A stretch of 64,000 bases of DNA from Olivibacter sp. SDN3 (GCF_014334135.1 NZ_CP060497.1:6054655-6118654); one strand, 5' to 3'; counted from the stretch's first letter, positions 1 through 8,610 are shown. Translations and numbers: made by a program. The notes: generated by a model from the sequence alone, not told the origin.

Positions 1-133
1 TTGATTTCGTAGAACGGATTTCTTCGTCAAGACGTATCACATCATCTACCAATTCAATTTCTGTGAAGTTACGTACAGATAAACGTCTGACAACCTCATC
101 TCTGTTTTCGCGGATATAACTAATTTGCAACAT
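1..133 (-). CDS. serS: Seryl-tRNA synthetase, N-terminal part (cut by window edge)
   Basis: The reading frame starts with ATG at 133 and runs off the left edge after 44 codons. The N-terminus (MLQISYIRENRDEVVRRLSV, then a stretch ending LDEEIRSTKS) matches the first helix of the coiled-coil tRNA-binding arm of bacterial SerRS. The enzyme charges tRNA-Ser with serine in the cytosol. Only the start of the arm is visible, so catalytic motifs cannot be checked. A short open frame with three Ser codons lies 9 nt upstream and may regulate it. The identification rests on family similarity of about 40 residues. Confidence 0.85.
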   Translation of the reverse strand, partial: MLQISYIRENRDEVVRRLSVRNFTEIELVDDVIRLDEEIRSTKS

Positions 134-142
134 ATTTAATTT

Positions 143-205
143 TCATCTTAATAATAAGCTCTCATCTGCCGATGAGAGATCGATAAACAGCGTAGCTCTT
201 CTCAT
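143..205 (-). CDS. Possible 20-residue leader peptide upstream of serS
   Basis: An ATG at 205 opens a 20-codon frame (peptide MRRATLFIDLSSADESLLLR) that stops with TGA 9 nt before the serS ATG. An SD-like AAAGGTG lies 3 nt before its ATG. Three of its codons are Ser (TCA, TCG, AGC), and they lie in a perfect 8-bp hairpin (CTCTCATC, loop, GATGAGAG) at 159-178. A leader of this shape could sense seryl-tRNA through ribosome stalling, but that is inference. No clear U-tract terminator follows. The frame could also be chance, since it is short. Confidence 0.35.
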   Translation of the reverse strand: MRRATLFIDLSSADESLLLR

Positions 206-238
206 GAACACCTTTAAATTATATACGCTTGTGAATAA

Positions 239-269
239 TTGTATATAAAAGACAGTTTATCTAAGTTTG
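239..269 (+). promoter_or_regulatory. Promoter of rsmI (TTG, 20 bp, TAAGTTTG)
   Basis: TTG at 239-241 and TAAGTTTG at 262-269 are separated by 20 bp, the spacing of the Bacteroidota sigma-A promoter. It points toward rsmI, giving a 5' UTR of roughly 95 nt. It lies inside the region transcribed from the opposing serS promoter. Confidence 0.6.
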
Positions 270-272
270 CAA

Positions 273-280
273 CAAAGATA
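273..280 (-). promoter_or_regulatory. Promoter -7 element of serS (TATCTTTG)
   Basis: On the minus strand positions 280-273 read TATCTTTG, a full match to TAnnTTTG. The expected -33 site reads TTTC rather than TTTG. The start would fall near 267, leaving a leader of about 135 nt that includes the possible leader peptide. Confidence 0.45.
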
Positions 281-372
281 TTGTTTAAAGATGAAAGCTG
301 AAAGACTGTGAGCATAAGATTTAACTCATCGCAGATCACTTAAAATTAACAAGGGTAATCCATATTTAACGC

Positions 373-1038
373 ATGCTATACATCGTTCCCACACCAATCG
401 GTAATTTAGAAGATATGACTTTTAGGGCGATAAGAACCTTAAAAGAAGCTGATATTATTTTAGCAGAAGATACGCGTACCAGTGCACCGCTGCTCAAACA
501 CTTCGGAATCGACAAGAAAGCCTATGCCCACCACCAGCACAATGAACATAAGGCCCTTAATGAGATCATTCGTTTCTTAAAAGAAGGCAAAAGCGTCGCG
601 CTGGTTTCCGATGCCGGAACACCTGCGATATCCGACCCTGGCTTTCTTTTGGTGCGTGAAGCAATAAAAAATGGATTAAGTGTATGTTGTCTTCCGGGAG
701 CTACCGCCTTCGTACCTGCATTGGTTAATTCCGGTCTTCCTGCCGACAGCTTTGTATTTGAAGGTTTTCTTCCGGTAAAAAAGGGACGCCAAACCAAGAT
801 GAAATCATTGAGTGATGAACAGCGAACCATGATTTTTTATGAATCTCCTCATCGCATCCTAAAAACATTGGAAGATTTCAGTTCCATCTTAGGGGAAGAA
901 AGACGCGCCTCGGTATCGCGGGAATTGAGCAAAGTTTACGAAGAAAATGTACGTGGCACACTTAGGGAACTTATTGAACATTTTCAAAACAATATCATAA
1001 AAGGAGAGTTTGTAATTTGTGTAGGCGGAAAACCGTAA
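373..1038 (+). CDS. rsmI: 16S rRNA (cytidine-1402-2'-O)-methyltransferase RsmI
   Basis: RsmI uses S-adenosylmethionine to methylate the 2'-OH of C1402 in the 16S decoding centre. The N-terminal signature YIVPTPIGNLEDMTFRAI, the EDTRT motif and SDAGTPAISDPGFLLV of the SAM-binding tetrapyrrole-methylase fold are all present, as is YESPHRI near residue 155. At 221 residues it lacks the extra C-terminal domain of the roughly 285-residue E. coli protein; from memory the short form is common in Bacteroidota. The ATG at 373 gives the exact conserved N-terminus. It is the first gene after the divergent promoter region shared with serS. Confidence 0.92.
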   Translation: MLYIVPTPIGNLEDMTFRAIRTLKEADIILAEDTRTSAPLLKHFGIDKKAYAHHQHNEHKALNEIIRFLKEGKSVALVSDAGTPAISDPGFLLVREAIKNGLSVCCLPGATAFVPALVNSGLPADSFVFEGFLPVKKGRQTKMKSLSDEQRTMIFYESPHRILKTLEDFSSILGEERRASVSRELSKVYEENVRGTLRELIEHFQNNIIKGEFVICVGGKP

Positions 1039-1137
1039 ATTAGCATATTATATAGGGATAAAGTGTAACAATTGATGCACAACAAACCTGACAATACGTT
1101 ATCTTGATGCCATTATCTGGCTCTAAACATCGTAAAA

Positions 1138-1770
1138 ATGTATATCGAACAATATCTAAACGAAGAACAGGATCCAAAGGTAGTTGAAAAACTGTTGGTA
1201 AAATTGAAAGACATCCTTACTTCTGGCGAAGTAATTACTTACATCGCTGTTCAGAAAAAACCTGCAGTCACCCTTTTACCTGATTGCTTGGCGTTGAGCA
1301 ACAAGCGTCTTTTCTTATGCAAAGCTGCCAAATTAGGTTTAACAACCAATTTCACTATCTATAATTGGCAAGACATCAAAAGTGTTACGTTCAAGGAAGA
1401 GTTTTTTGGAGCTAAATTTATTGTAGTCCCCCAACATACAGAAAACTTCTCTGTCGAATATCTTCCAAAGATTCAGGTCAGAAAACTATACCAACTGGCC
1501 AGTGATGCCTTGGAGAAAAAACAGGAAGAGCAGCGACTAAAAGATCTTGAAATCAAAAAGGCTTCAACACCTCCTGTAATGCTTAAACCTGTCCCGGAAG
1601 AAGCAAAAGAGCCACCACTGAAGCCTGAAGAAGAGCCTGTCATAAAAAAGCCTGTTGAAGACGATGAAGTCACCATTAAACTGAAAAAACTAAAATCCTT
1701 GTTTGAAAAACAATTAATCACTCAAGCAGAATACGAAAACAAAAAGAACGACATACTATCGCAGTTTTAA
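1138..1770 (+). CDS. PH-domain protein with C-terminal SHOCT motif
   Basis: The first 125 or so residues look like a bacterial pleckstrin-homology fold: alternating short strands with LSNKRLFLCKAA and a DIKSVTFKEEFFGAKFIVV segment. A linker of about 45 residues rich in Glu, Lys and Pro follows (residues about 128-175). The last 35 residues (IKLKKLKSLFEKQLITQAEY then KKNDIL) fit the SHOCT motif, a short helical module usually found at protein ends. There is no signal peptide. It ends 1 nt before the lnt start, so the two are likely co-transcribed. The function is unknown; a membrane-associated scaffold role would be a guess. Confidence 0.65.
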   Translation: MYIEQYLNEEQDPKVVEKLLVKLKDILTSGEVITYIAVQKKPAVTLLPDCLALSNKRLFLCKAAKLGLTTNFTIYNWQDIKSVTFKEEFFGAKFIVVPQHTENFSVEYLPKIQVRKLYQLASDALEKKQEEQRLKDLEIKKASTPPVMLKPVPEEAKEPPLKPEEEPVIKKPVEDDEVTIKLKKLKSLFEKQLITQAEYENKKNDILSQF

Positions 1771-1771
1771 C

Positions 1772-3406
1772 GTGAAAAAATATTACCTGTTAGCATTACT
1801 AAGTGCCCTTCTATTGTGGGTTGGCTGGCCACCTATCCCTTATACCTCTCCTCTTTTATTAATCGCTTTTGTTCCATTGTTGATAGCCATCGAAAAGATT
1901 ATTCTTTTCGAAAAAAGTAAATCTGGAAGCAAAGTGTTTCTGGTAGCAAGTGTCACTGCGGTTGTATGGAATACGGCTTCTATCTACTGGGTGTATAACG
2001 CCATTAGTGCCGTGATGCCAGCTTATATCGCCATTTTTATTTCGCTTATCCCTTTTGGGCTGGCGGCCTTGTTGATGGCATTTGCGTTTAGACTTTACTA
2101 CCAACTGAGAAAAAGATATAGCATTATAATTAGTCTTTTTGGTCTTGTCTGTTTTTGGATTGCTTACGAATACCTACATCAAACATGGGAACTTGCATTT
2201 CCCTGGATGACCCTTGGAAATGGTTTTGCCAGCACCCATCAGCTCATCCAATGGTATGAATATACTGGTGTTTACGGAGGCTCGCTTTGGATATGGTTTT
2301 GCAATATCGCACTGTTCCTGCTGGTCCGTAAAAAGCTTGTCTATCCTTCATTTAGGTTAACCTTTAGACAAACTCTTGGTTTCCTGCTTTTGATATTGAT
2401 ACCTACTATTTCCTCACTCATTCGATATTTCACTTATGAAGAACGTGAAAACCCTTCTCATATGGTGGTCGTGCAGCCCAATATAGATCCATATGCCAAG
2501 TGGAGCATGCCTATTGAGCAGCAGGTAGAAAATTTAATCCGTCTTTCGAAAGAGCAAGCGCAGCCCAATACCGAGTTTTTCCTCTGGCCGGAATCTGCTA
2601 TTCCTGAAAGGCCTCCGGGAGTAAATGAAGAAGAAATAAGGGGTAACGAAAATTACCTTAACATCCAGCATTTTTTAAACGACTATAAGAATGGAAACGT
2701 ATTATCAGGCATCGAATCCATGCTTATTTACGATTCGCTAGAAACTAGCTCCGCGCGTAAATTTGTCGACATTGATAAATATTACGATGTTTTTAATGCC
2801 GCTGTACTAATTGACAATTCTTCGAAAGTGCAATTTTACCATAAATCCAAGCTGGTGCCTGGCGTAGAGCAAACACCTTTCGCTTCTTTATCATTTCTTA
2901 AACCACTTTTTGCTGCTTTTGGTGGCAGCACAGGGAGCTACGGAAGGCAAGATAAACCGTCTGTTTTTTATGCCGAAAGTGGTATAGGTGCTGCACCGGT
3001 TATATGCTACGAATCTATTTGGGGTAATTATGTTGCAGCATATATAAAACAGGGTGCTCAGTTCATCGCGGTAGTTACCAACGACGGATGGTGGGGCGAC
3101 ACATCCGGTAAAAGCCAACACTTGCAGTACGCAAAACTACGTGCAATTGAAAATCGACGTTGGGTTGCACGGTCGGCCAATACCGGAATATCCGCATTTA
3201 TTAATCAAAGAGGAGATGTCACTAAAAAAAGTACCTGGTGGACAGCAACCGCGCTGAGCGAAAATATTAATCTAAATGAAGAAATAACCTTTTATACCGC
3301 AACAGGCGATTATCTGGCTTACATCAGCAGTTTCGGAGCAGCTATTTATTTTGTGCTATTAATAGGTACTATCAAACGAACAAACAAAAAGGCCGCAACG
3401 ATTTAA
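1772..3406 (+). CDS. lnt: Apolipoprotein N-acyltransferase
   Basis: Lnt transfers an acyl chain from phospholipid to the N-terminal cysteine of lipoproteins, the last step of lipoprotein maturation in the inner membrane. The N-terminal 220 residues hold about seven to eight hydrophobic segments; the nitrilase-like domain follows. The catalytic triad is visible: E274 in FFLWPESAIPE, K358 in YHKSKLVP and C412 in PVICYES. VTNDGWWGDTSG is also typical. The start is GTG, one base after the preceding stop, and no better ATG lies nearby. At 544 residues the length is normal. Several lipoproteins in this window (GldB, GldK, SprE-like, DUF4136) would be substrates. Confidence 0.92.
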   Translation: MKKYYLLALLSALLLWVGWPPIPYTSPLLLIAFVPLLIAIEKIILFEKSKSGSKVFLVASVTAVVWNTASIYWVYNAISAVMPAYIAIFISLIPFGLAALLMAFAFRLYYQLRKRYSIIISLFGLVCFWIAYEYLHQTWELAFPWMTLGNGFASTHQLIQWYEYTGVYGGSLWIWFCNIALFLLVRKKLVYPSFRLTFRQTLGFLLLILIPTISSLIRYFTYEERENPSHMVVVQPNIDPYAKWSMPIEQQVENLIRLSKEQAQPNTEFFLWPESAIPERPPGVNEEEIRGNENYLNIQHFLNDYKNGNVLSGIESMLIYDSLETSSARKFVDIDKYYDVFNAAVLIDNSSKVQFYHKSKLVPGVEQTPFASLSFLKPLFAAFGGSTGSYGRQDKPSVFYAESGIGAAPVICYESIWGNYVAAYIKQGAQFIAVVTNDGWWGDTSGKSQHLQYAKLRAIENRRWVARSANTGISAFINQRGDVTKKSTWWTATALSENINLNEEITFYTATGDYLAYISSFGAAIYFVLLIGTIKRTNKKAATI

Positions 3407-3421
3407 CATTACGGCCTTTTT
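3386..3421 (+). terminator. Rho-independent terminator after lnt, overlapping its stop codon
   Basis: AAAAAGGCCG and CGGCCTTTTT form an inverted repeat around a 16-base loop. The lnt stop codon at 3404-3406 lies in the loop, so the last codons of lnt are part of the terminator. The symmetric A and T tracts let it act on the opposing DUF4136 transcript too. Confidence 0.75.
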
Positions 3422-3446
3422 GTTTTATGTAAAATTTATTATAAAA

Positions 3447-4007
3447 CTATTTTCTCGCTAGCGCGGGATATTGTTTCATAATATTCTGAATCACATAGGG
3501 CAAATCATTTACAGCTTTTTCCGGATTCCTAACTTCTCCACTGCCTCTAGCCTGCCAAACTACTTTATTTGTTTTAGCATCAATGGCCTCAATAATGATA
3601 TGGCCGGCACGGTAACGCTCGGTACCTACACCACCTCCCATACCCATACCCCAGTAAGGGTTCCAGCCCCAACCCCAGCCCCAGCCTCCCCACATTGGAG
3701 CATAAACTGTTCTACTGGTATTGTTAACGATCGCCTTATAACGAAATAGCAAATCAGGATTAGCTTGATCATAAGTTAACCCCTTAGCCTGTAAAGCTGC
3801 ATCGGCAGTTTCATATATATTTTCTTGCGCTATTGCATTATTGTAGTATGATTTTGACAAAGAATCCAACTCAGGCAGCCATGCATAGGTTCTGTAATTA
3901 GAAAAATCACTATTCTTACTTTGCGTATTATAATACCTATAAGGTGAACAGGCTGCCATAACCATAGCCGCCAGCACCATAAATAACCATTTATTTTTCA
4001 TTTTCAT
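3447..4007 (-). CDS. DUF4136-family lipoprotein
   Basis: A 186-residue envelope lipoprotein. A basic start (MKMKNKW) is followed by a hydrophobic stretch and the lipobox VMAACS, with Cys about residue 20. The mature part begins YRYYNTQSKNSDFSNYRTYA, the usual opening of DUF4136 proteins, which have no assigned function. A Gly/Trp-rich patch (WGGWGWGWGWNPYWGMGMGG) sits near residues 105-125. ATGs at 4007 and 4001 both fit; the promoter lies so close that the first would be almost at the mRNA start, while GGAGGGT is well spaced for the second. It is monocistronic and convergent with lnt. Confidence 0.75.
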   Translation of the reverse strand: MKMKNKWLFMVLAAMVMAACSPYRYYNTQSKNSDFSNYRTYAWLPELDSLSKSYYNNAIAQENIYETADAALQAKGLTYDQANPDLLFRYKAIVNNTSRTVYAPMWGGWGWGWGWNPYWGMGMGGGVGTERYRAGHIIIEAIDAKTNKVVWQARGSGEVRNPEKAVNDLPYVIQNIMKQYPALARK

Positions 4008-4014
4008 ACCCTCC

Positions 4015-4047
4015 CAAACTTAGATAAATTGCTTTTTTATATACAAA
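4015..4047 (-). promoter_or_regulatory. Promoter of the DUF4136 gene (TTTG, 21 bp, TAAGTTTG)
   Basis: Minus-strand TTTG at 4047-4044 and TAAGTTTG at 4022-4015 are 21 bp apart. Only GGAGGGT separates the -7 box from the first ATG, which predicts a very short or absent 5' UTR. The remaining bases to 4208 hold nothing I recognise. Confidence 0.6.
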
Positions 4048-4208
4048 CCAATTACATTGCATGTAAAAAGCAATTTAATCGGTCTTCCCTCCACTATAGC
4101 GACATACTTTTGATAGAGGAAATTACACTATAAAAATAACGAATTTAATGCCAATATGCTACAAATTAGAAAAATTTAATCAGTTGTAACATTTTTACAT
4201 GAACCCAA

Positions 4209-5852
4209 CTAAAATGAATGGTGTGCAACTAAAGGCATTGATCTTCCTGTACCAAAAGCCTTCCGTGTAACGCGAAGTATAGGCGGTGATTGAAAGCGCT
4301 TAAACTCCGCCCTAACCACCATTTGGACAATCCGCTTAACCAGCTCGTCAGCAAACCCTCTATTAATAATATCTTGAACACTCCGTTCCAGCTCTATATA
4401 TTGATACAGTATTTCATCCAAAACGGCGTAGTCCGGCAAAGAATCAGCATCTTTTTGATCGGGGCGAAGTTCAGCGGATGGGGCCTTAACAATGGTATTC
4501 TCTGGTATTATCTCCTGGCTACGATTAATATATCTTGCCAGCTCGTACACTTTGGTTTTAAACACATCACCTATTACGCCCAGTGCACCCGCCATATCTC
4601 CATAGAGCGTACCGTAACCAACAGCGGCCTCACTCTTGTTGGAGGTATTAAGCAAAATATATCCATGCTTGTTAGACATCGCCATTAATACAATGGCACG
4701 TACCCGTGCCTGTATATTTTCTTCCGTAATATCGGGTGCTTTTCCCTTAAATGCAGGAGCCATTGTACGCTCAAAAGATGAGACAGCATCGCCTATCGGT
4801 ATAACCTCGTGCAAACATCCTGTATTCTTTACTAAATCTATAGCGTCTTTTATGGAATGATCGGTTGAATAAATAGATGGCATAAGCACAGCCATCACGT
4901 TTTCAGCACCTAAAGCTTCGCAAGCTAAGGCAGCAACAACAGCCGAGTCAATCCCTCCAGACAAACCTAGTATGGCCTTTTGAAAACCAGATTTACCAAA
5001 AAAATCTTTTATACCAAGCACTAAAGCTTGATGAATCCGAGCAATATCGGCACTTTCCCGATAGGGCACAATCGTATGTAAAGGAAGTATATTATCTTTC
5101 TCAACCTTATAGAAACGAATATCTTCTGCAAAGTCATTCAAAATATCCAGAACATGAGCATCCTTATCAAAAACCATTGATCTACCATCAAAAATAATCT
5201 CCGCGTGCGCACCGATACCATTTACATAAAATGCGGGTATCTCATATTTCTGAACCTGACTCTCCACAACGGATAATCTGGTAGGGAAATGCTTTTCAGA
5301 AAAAGGAGAAGCCGCTATATTGATCATCACATCAGGTTGCGAGCGCGACAGCTCTTTCATGGGGTCCCGTTTATATAAAAATGGGGGTAGGCTGTTCCAA
5401 AGATCTTCGCAAATGGTTAAGGCGATATTAACCCCCTTAAAGGTAATTGGCTTAAAGGTATTATTCGGTTCAAAATAACGATGCTCATCAAATATATCAT
5501 AATCTGGAAGCAGGGTTTTATGCACAATATGCTTAATTTCCTGGTCTGCAATAAATATCGCTGCATTAAATAGACTCTTGGCGTGTTTACTGCTGTTTCT
5601 AATTGGCGCGCCTACAATACAAGCTATGCCATCGCAAACTTGGGCTATATGGTGAAGACTTTCTTCACACGCATCCAAAAAAGCGCTATATTTTAGCAGA
5701 TCCTTAGCAAGATAACCTCCAATAATTAATTCAGAAAAAACAACGAGGTCGGCCCCTTGCGCTTTAGCCTCATAAATGGTGTCGATAATTTTCTCAGTAT
5801 TTTCTTCAAAATTCCCTATATGATAATTGAGTTGGGCAATCGCTACAATCAT
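4209..5852 (-). CDS. nadE: Glutamine-dependent NAD+ synthetase
   Basis: This enzyme amidates nicotinic acid adenine dinucleotide to NAD+ using ATP and ammonia from glutamine. Residues 1-260 form a nitrilase-type glutaminase domain with E41 (VVFSELIIGGY), K112 (HKTLLPDYDIF) and C148 (LTICEDLWN). Residues about 270-547 form the synthetase with the pyrophosphatase loop LGLSGGIDSA (SGGIDS at 298-303). The 547-residue length fits the two-domain class. It lies 98 nt downstream of a beta-barrel gene on the same strand and could share its transcript. No terminator is obvious after it. Confidence 0.95.
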   Translation of the reverse strand: MIVAIAQLNYHIGNFEENTEKIIDTIYEAKAQGADLVVFSELIIGGYLAKDLLKYSAFLDACEESLHHIAQVCDGIACIVGAPIRNSSKHAKSLFNAAIFIADQEIKHIVHKTLLPDYDIFDEHRYFEPNNTFKPITFKGVNIALTICEDLWNSLPPFLYKRDPMKELSRSQPDVMINIAASPFSEKHFPTRLSVVESQVQKYEIPAFYVNGIGAHAEIIFDGRSMVFDKDAHVLDILNDFAEDIRFYKVEKDNILPLHTIVPYRESADIARIHQALVLGIKDFFGKSGFQKAILGLSGGIDSAVVAALACEALGAENVMAVLMPSIYSTDHSIKDAIDLVKNTGCLHEVIPIGDAVSSFERTMAPAFKGKAPDITEENIQARVRAIVLMAMSNKHGYILLNTSNKSEAAVGYGTLYGDMAGALGVIGDVFKTKVYELARYINRSQEIIPENTIVKAPSAELRPDQKDADSLPDYAVLDEILYQYIELERSVQDIINRGFADELVKRIVQMVVRAEFKRFQSPPILRVTRKAFGTGRSMPLVAHHSF

Positions 5853-5949
5853 GGTGTTTTTTTCCTTCTTATGTTGAGGTAATTTGTTTTTTACGTTATC
5901 TTAACACGTTTATCGCGTCTTACTTACAATGAACTATCGGTCGCTTGGA

Positions 5950-6645
5950 TTAAAATAAAATCCCAAAGTTAAATGATACAAATGAATTTCTTGGACTATC
6001 AGATTTTATAACCCGTGTAAAACCATTGTTGAAACTTAGCCCTGTCATCAAACGTAAGTTATGATCCAGTTGCCATTCTACTCCGCCTCCAACCTGAAGT
6101 CCTAACCGGAACAAATCTGCCCGTCCTTTTAAATTCCTCGATTCCTGAAGCAACGTACCATTTTCTGCGGTAACTTCCTGTTTAGCATTAATTTTTATAC
6201 CCGCTGTAAAACCAAATAAGCCATAATAACTTCTGTAATAGCGCTGCGTGCTTTTTAGCTTTACTCCAAAAGGGATCTCTGCATACTGAAGCCTATAGTC
6301 ATTTACCTCGACAAACCTTTGCTGATTCTCCGGCACCGTCGTATATCTACGGGCTTCCGCATTCAGTGTATTGATTAAAAACCCGGTAGAAAAATAATAG
6401 TTTTCTGAAAAAGCAAAATCTGCAAGTAAACCATAAGCATATCCCATTTTGGCTTTAGTTCCTTCTACATCAACATCTCCATAGCGCAACCAACTAACAT
6501 TGGGTGAAAATGTAATACCAAGGCTCATACGTTTACTGTCATAAAAAGATTCATTATAGTCTTGAGCAACCGCATAAAAAGAAAAAAAAGAAAGAACGAT
6601 TCCTAATAATGGTTTTGCTAAGGGCATAAATAAATTTATTTTCAT
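5950..6645 (-). CDS. Outer-membrane beta-barrel protein (PorT-like/OMP_b-brl_2 type)
   Basis: This is a 231-residue exported protein. The signal peptide runs through LSFFSFYAVAQ, and the mature chain begins DYNESFYDSKRM. The rest alternates short amphipathic strands with polar loops (ADFAFSENYYFSTGFLINT; EIPFGVKLKSTQRYYRSYYG) and ends in an aromatic-flanked strand FVSFNFGILF, as outer-membrane barrels do. This fits the small Bacteroidota porin family that includes PorT of the type IX system. Whether it is the true PorT/SprT orthologue cannot be told by eye. It is divergent from gldB and precedes nadE. Confidence 0.6.
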   Translation of the reverse strand: MKINLFMPLAKPLLGIVLSFFSFYAVAQDYNESFYDSKRMSLGITFSPNVSWLRYGDVDVEGTKAKMGYAYGLLADFAFSENYYFSTGFLINTLNAEARRYTTVPENQQRFVEVNDYRLQYAEIPFGVKLKSTQRYYRSYYGLFGFTAGIKINAKQEVTAENGTLLQESRNLKGRADLFRLGLQVGGGVEWQLDHNLRLMTGLSFNNGFTRVIKSDSPRNSFVSFNFGILF

Positions 6646-6752
6646 CTTAAAATTTTTCCTCGTTATTGTTACCTGCTAACATATCCAGCGCTGTTAGATC
6701 TTTTTTGGACTGCGTCTTTAATGTTTGTATTTTAGCATGCACATCCATATTT

Positions 6753-7784
6753 ATGATAGTATTCAAAAGTACGCAAATCTACCTCTTTTTTTTTACTCTA
6801 ATCCTGGTATCTTGCACCAGACAACATAAGCCAGATCTCAGCAAAATAACCTTAAATATAAAAATTGAACGTTTAGACCAGGCGCTTGACAGCCTTAACC
6901 CCAACAACATACCAACCAAACACCGGAAATGGCAAGAACAGTATGGGCAATTCTATGGCGACTATATTATGCACATGCTTCAAGTTGGAAATCTACAAGA
7001 CACAGCTGAACTTTTCACTAATTTTAGGGAAATATTACAGAATCGTGATTATAAAGAGCTGAAAAAAAATATTTCAGAGACTTTCCCCGACCTTTCTTCA
7101 TACGACGAGCAATTAACTGGAGCATTCAAACATATCTTATATTACTTCCCTGAGGTAAAAATCCCTCGATTTGTTTCCTTTTTTTCTGGCTTTACTGTGC
7201 AAACTCCGGTTAATGACGAATATATCGGCATCGGTTTAGATATGTTCCTGGGAAGTGAATCCAAATTTTATCCGGCATTAATCCAAAGTATTCCCCGATA
7301 CGTTTCCCGGAGGTTCACTCCCGAAAACATCCTTCCAAGAACTGTAGAAGCGTATATACGAGAAGAAATATATCCCGAGCCATCATTCACAACACCCGAC
7401 CTGTTATCGTTGATGGTCTATAATGGAAAAATAATGTATTTGATGGACCAGGTAGTGCCAGCGTTGGCTGATAGCTTGAAATTGGGTTACACGTCTGCTC
7501 AAATGGCTTGGGCGCAAAATTATGAAACTGATATATGGGCCTGGCTCTTAACAGAAGATTTACTCTTCAATACTGATTATCATCAAATACAAAAACACCT
7601 GGGAGAAGCTCCCTTCACGCCAGACCTAGGTAAAAACAACGAATCTGCTCCTAAGTTAGGTGTTTTTATTGGGTGGCAAATAGTAAAAAAATATATGAAG
7701 GAAAATGCTTCATCATTGCAGGAACTGCTAGCGATGCAAGACGCCCAACAAATTTTAAAAGACGCCAAGTACAAGGGCAGATAG
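6753..7784 (+). CDS. gldB: Gliding motility lipoprotein GldB homologue
   Basis: From the ATG at 6753 the protein is 343 residues. It begins with a lipoprotein signal (MIVFKSTQIYLFFFTLILVS then CTRQ; the Cys is about residue 21), so it should be anchored in the envelope. The mature part contains IERLDQALDSL, YGQFYGDYIMHMLQVGN and GIGLDMFLGSESKFYP, a pattern I associate with GldB. An in-frame start at 6666 would add 29 residues and spoil the lipobox signal. GldB is required for gliding in Flavobacterium, but homologues also occur in non-gliding relatives. gldC, a frequent partner, is not next to it. Confidence 0.72.
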   Translation: MIVFKSTQIYLFFFTLILVSCTRQHKPDLSKITLNIKIERLDQALDSLNPNNIPTKHRKWQEQYGQFYGDYIMHMLQVGNLQDTAELFTNFREILQNRDYKELKKNISETFPDLSSYDEQLTGAFKHILYYFPEVKIPRFVSFFSGFTVQTPVNDEYIGIGLDMFLGSESKFYPALIQSIPRYVSRRFTPENILPRTVEAYIREEIYPEPSFTTPDLLSLMVYNGKIMYLMDQVVPALADSLKLGYTSAQMAWAQNYETDIWAWLLTEDLLFNTDYHQIQKHLGEAPFTPDLGKNNESAPKLGVFIGWQIVKKYMKENASSLQELLAMQDAQQILKDAKYKGR

Positions 7785-7810
7785 TTGCCATGCGAAACGA
7801 ATACCCTTTA

Positions 7811-8479
7811 CTAGTATCCTACTATTTCACTCTTTCCGTCCCTTCCCGGCGAACCAGAATAAATCTGCCCTTGCGGCACCCCACCTAACCGACCTGCACC
7901 GCTACGTATTCCCATTCCTATTTGCGTATAGATATTATAAAGATCTGTCTGCGGATTAACACGATAGCCACCTGCGCGGGTGTCGATCTTTAGGTAGCCA
8001 GTTTTATGCTTATTTTCTTGCTGAGGGATTATCCCAGACTGATCGTAGCGGACCTTTACATTCCCTCCGTTACCATTGGGATGGGTACGTGAACCGTTGT
8101 TGGCATCTCTCCCACCAGCTAAGATGTATAGTTTACCCAATCTTTCGAAACGGATATCAATATCCATATCACTTCCGTTATTCTTGCTATCTGTACCAAC
8201 AATATACGCCTCTTCCGGAATTTCGGCATGTTTTACAGTCAATTGCACCTTTTTCTTACCAAAGAATTCCAAGGTAGCTCTATCTTTCATTATCAGGGTA
8301 TCGATAGTTAACAGCATCGTTGAGTCCCGCTGTTTTACGGCAAAGGTTTTCTTTTTTCTCTTGTCTATTTCGAGCTTTTGAATATACTGTACGCTATCTC
8401 CCTCCTGTGCGTAAGCCGAACTTATGGAGAAACATATCAACAAGCCAGCTATGATTATTTGTGCCTTCATCACTAACAT
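7811..8479 (-). CDS. Secreted glycine-rich protein of unknown function
   Basis: I do not recognise a family. The 222-residue protein has a signal peptide ending near SISSAYAQ, then a basic segment (KLEIDKRKKKTFAVKQRD). Next comes a beta-rich central part with ADNN-like loops (LYILAGGRDANNGSRTHPNG) and a Gly-rich C-terminus (GMGIRSGAGRLGG; GSPGRDGKSE). The loop spacing suggests a repeated, possibly right-handed beta structure, as in proteins with GG-D/N turns, but this is only an impression. ATGs at 8479 and 8470 are both possible. It converges on gldB with 26 nt between them. Confidence 0.55.
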   Translation of the reverse strand: MLVMKAQIIIAGLLICFSISSAYAQEGDSVQYIQKLEIDKRKKKTFAVKQRDSTMLLTIDTLIMKDRATLEFFGKKKVQLTVKHAEIPEEAYIVGTDSKNNGSDMDIDIRFERLGKLYILAGGRDANNGSRTHPNGNGGNVKVRYDQSGIIPQQENKHKTGYLKIDTRAGGYRVNPQTDLYNIYTQIGMGIRSGAGRLGGVPQGQIYSGSPGRDGKSEIVGY

Positions 8480-8576
8480 ACATTTATTTTATCAAACAAA
8501 TGAACTAACCAACGGTTTGACCGCCACTTGATTCATTTAGTTGGACTACTGCAGGCCGACAGGGTTTAATCTTCAT

Positions 8577-8610
8577 AAAAAAAGGGTACAAGGCGAAAGC
8601 CTGTACCCTT
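8577..8610 (-). terminator. Rho-independent terminator for the small membrane-protein gene
   Basis: AAGGGTACAAGGC, loop GAAA and GCCTGTACCCTT form a 12-bp stem with one bulged A and a stable GNRA loop. On the minus strand it is followed by a run of seven T. It lies 24 nt past the stop of the gene at 8634-8852. Confidence 0.8.

Noticed and set aside
7673..7888. A 71-codon frame overlapping the end of gldB and the next gene
   Set aside because: It spans the 3' ends of two supported genes and has no family features.
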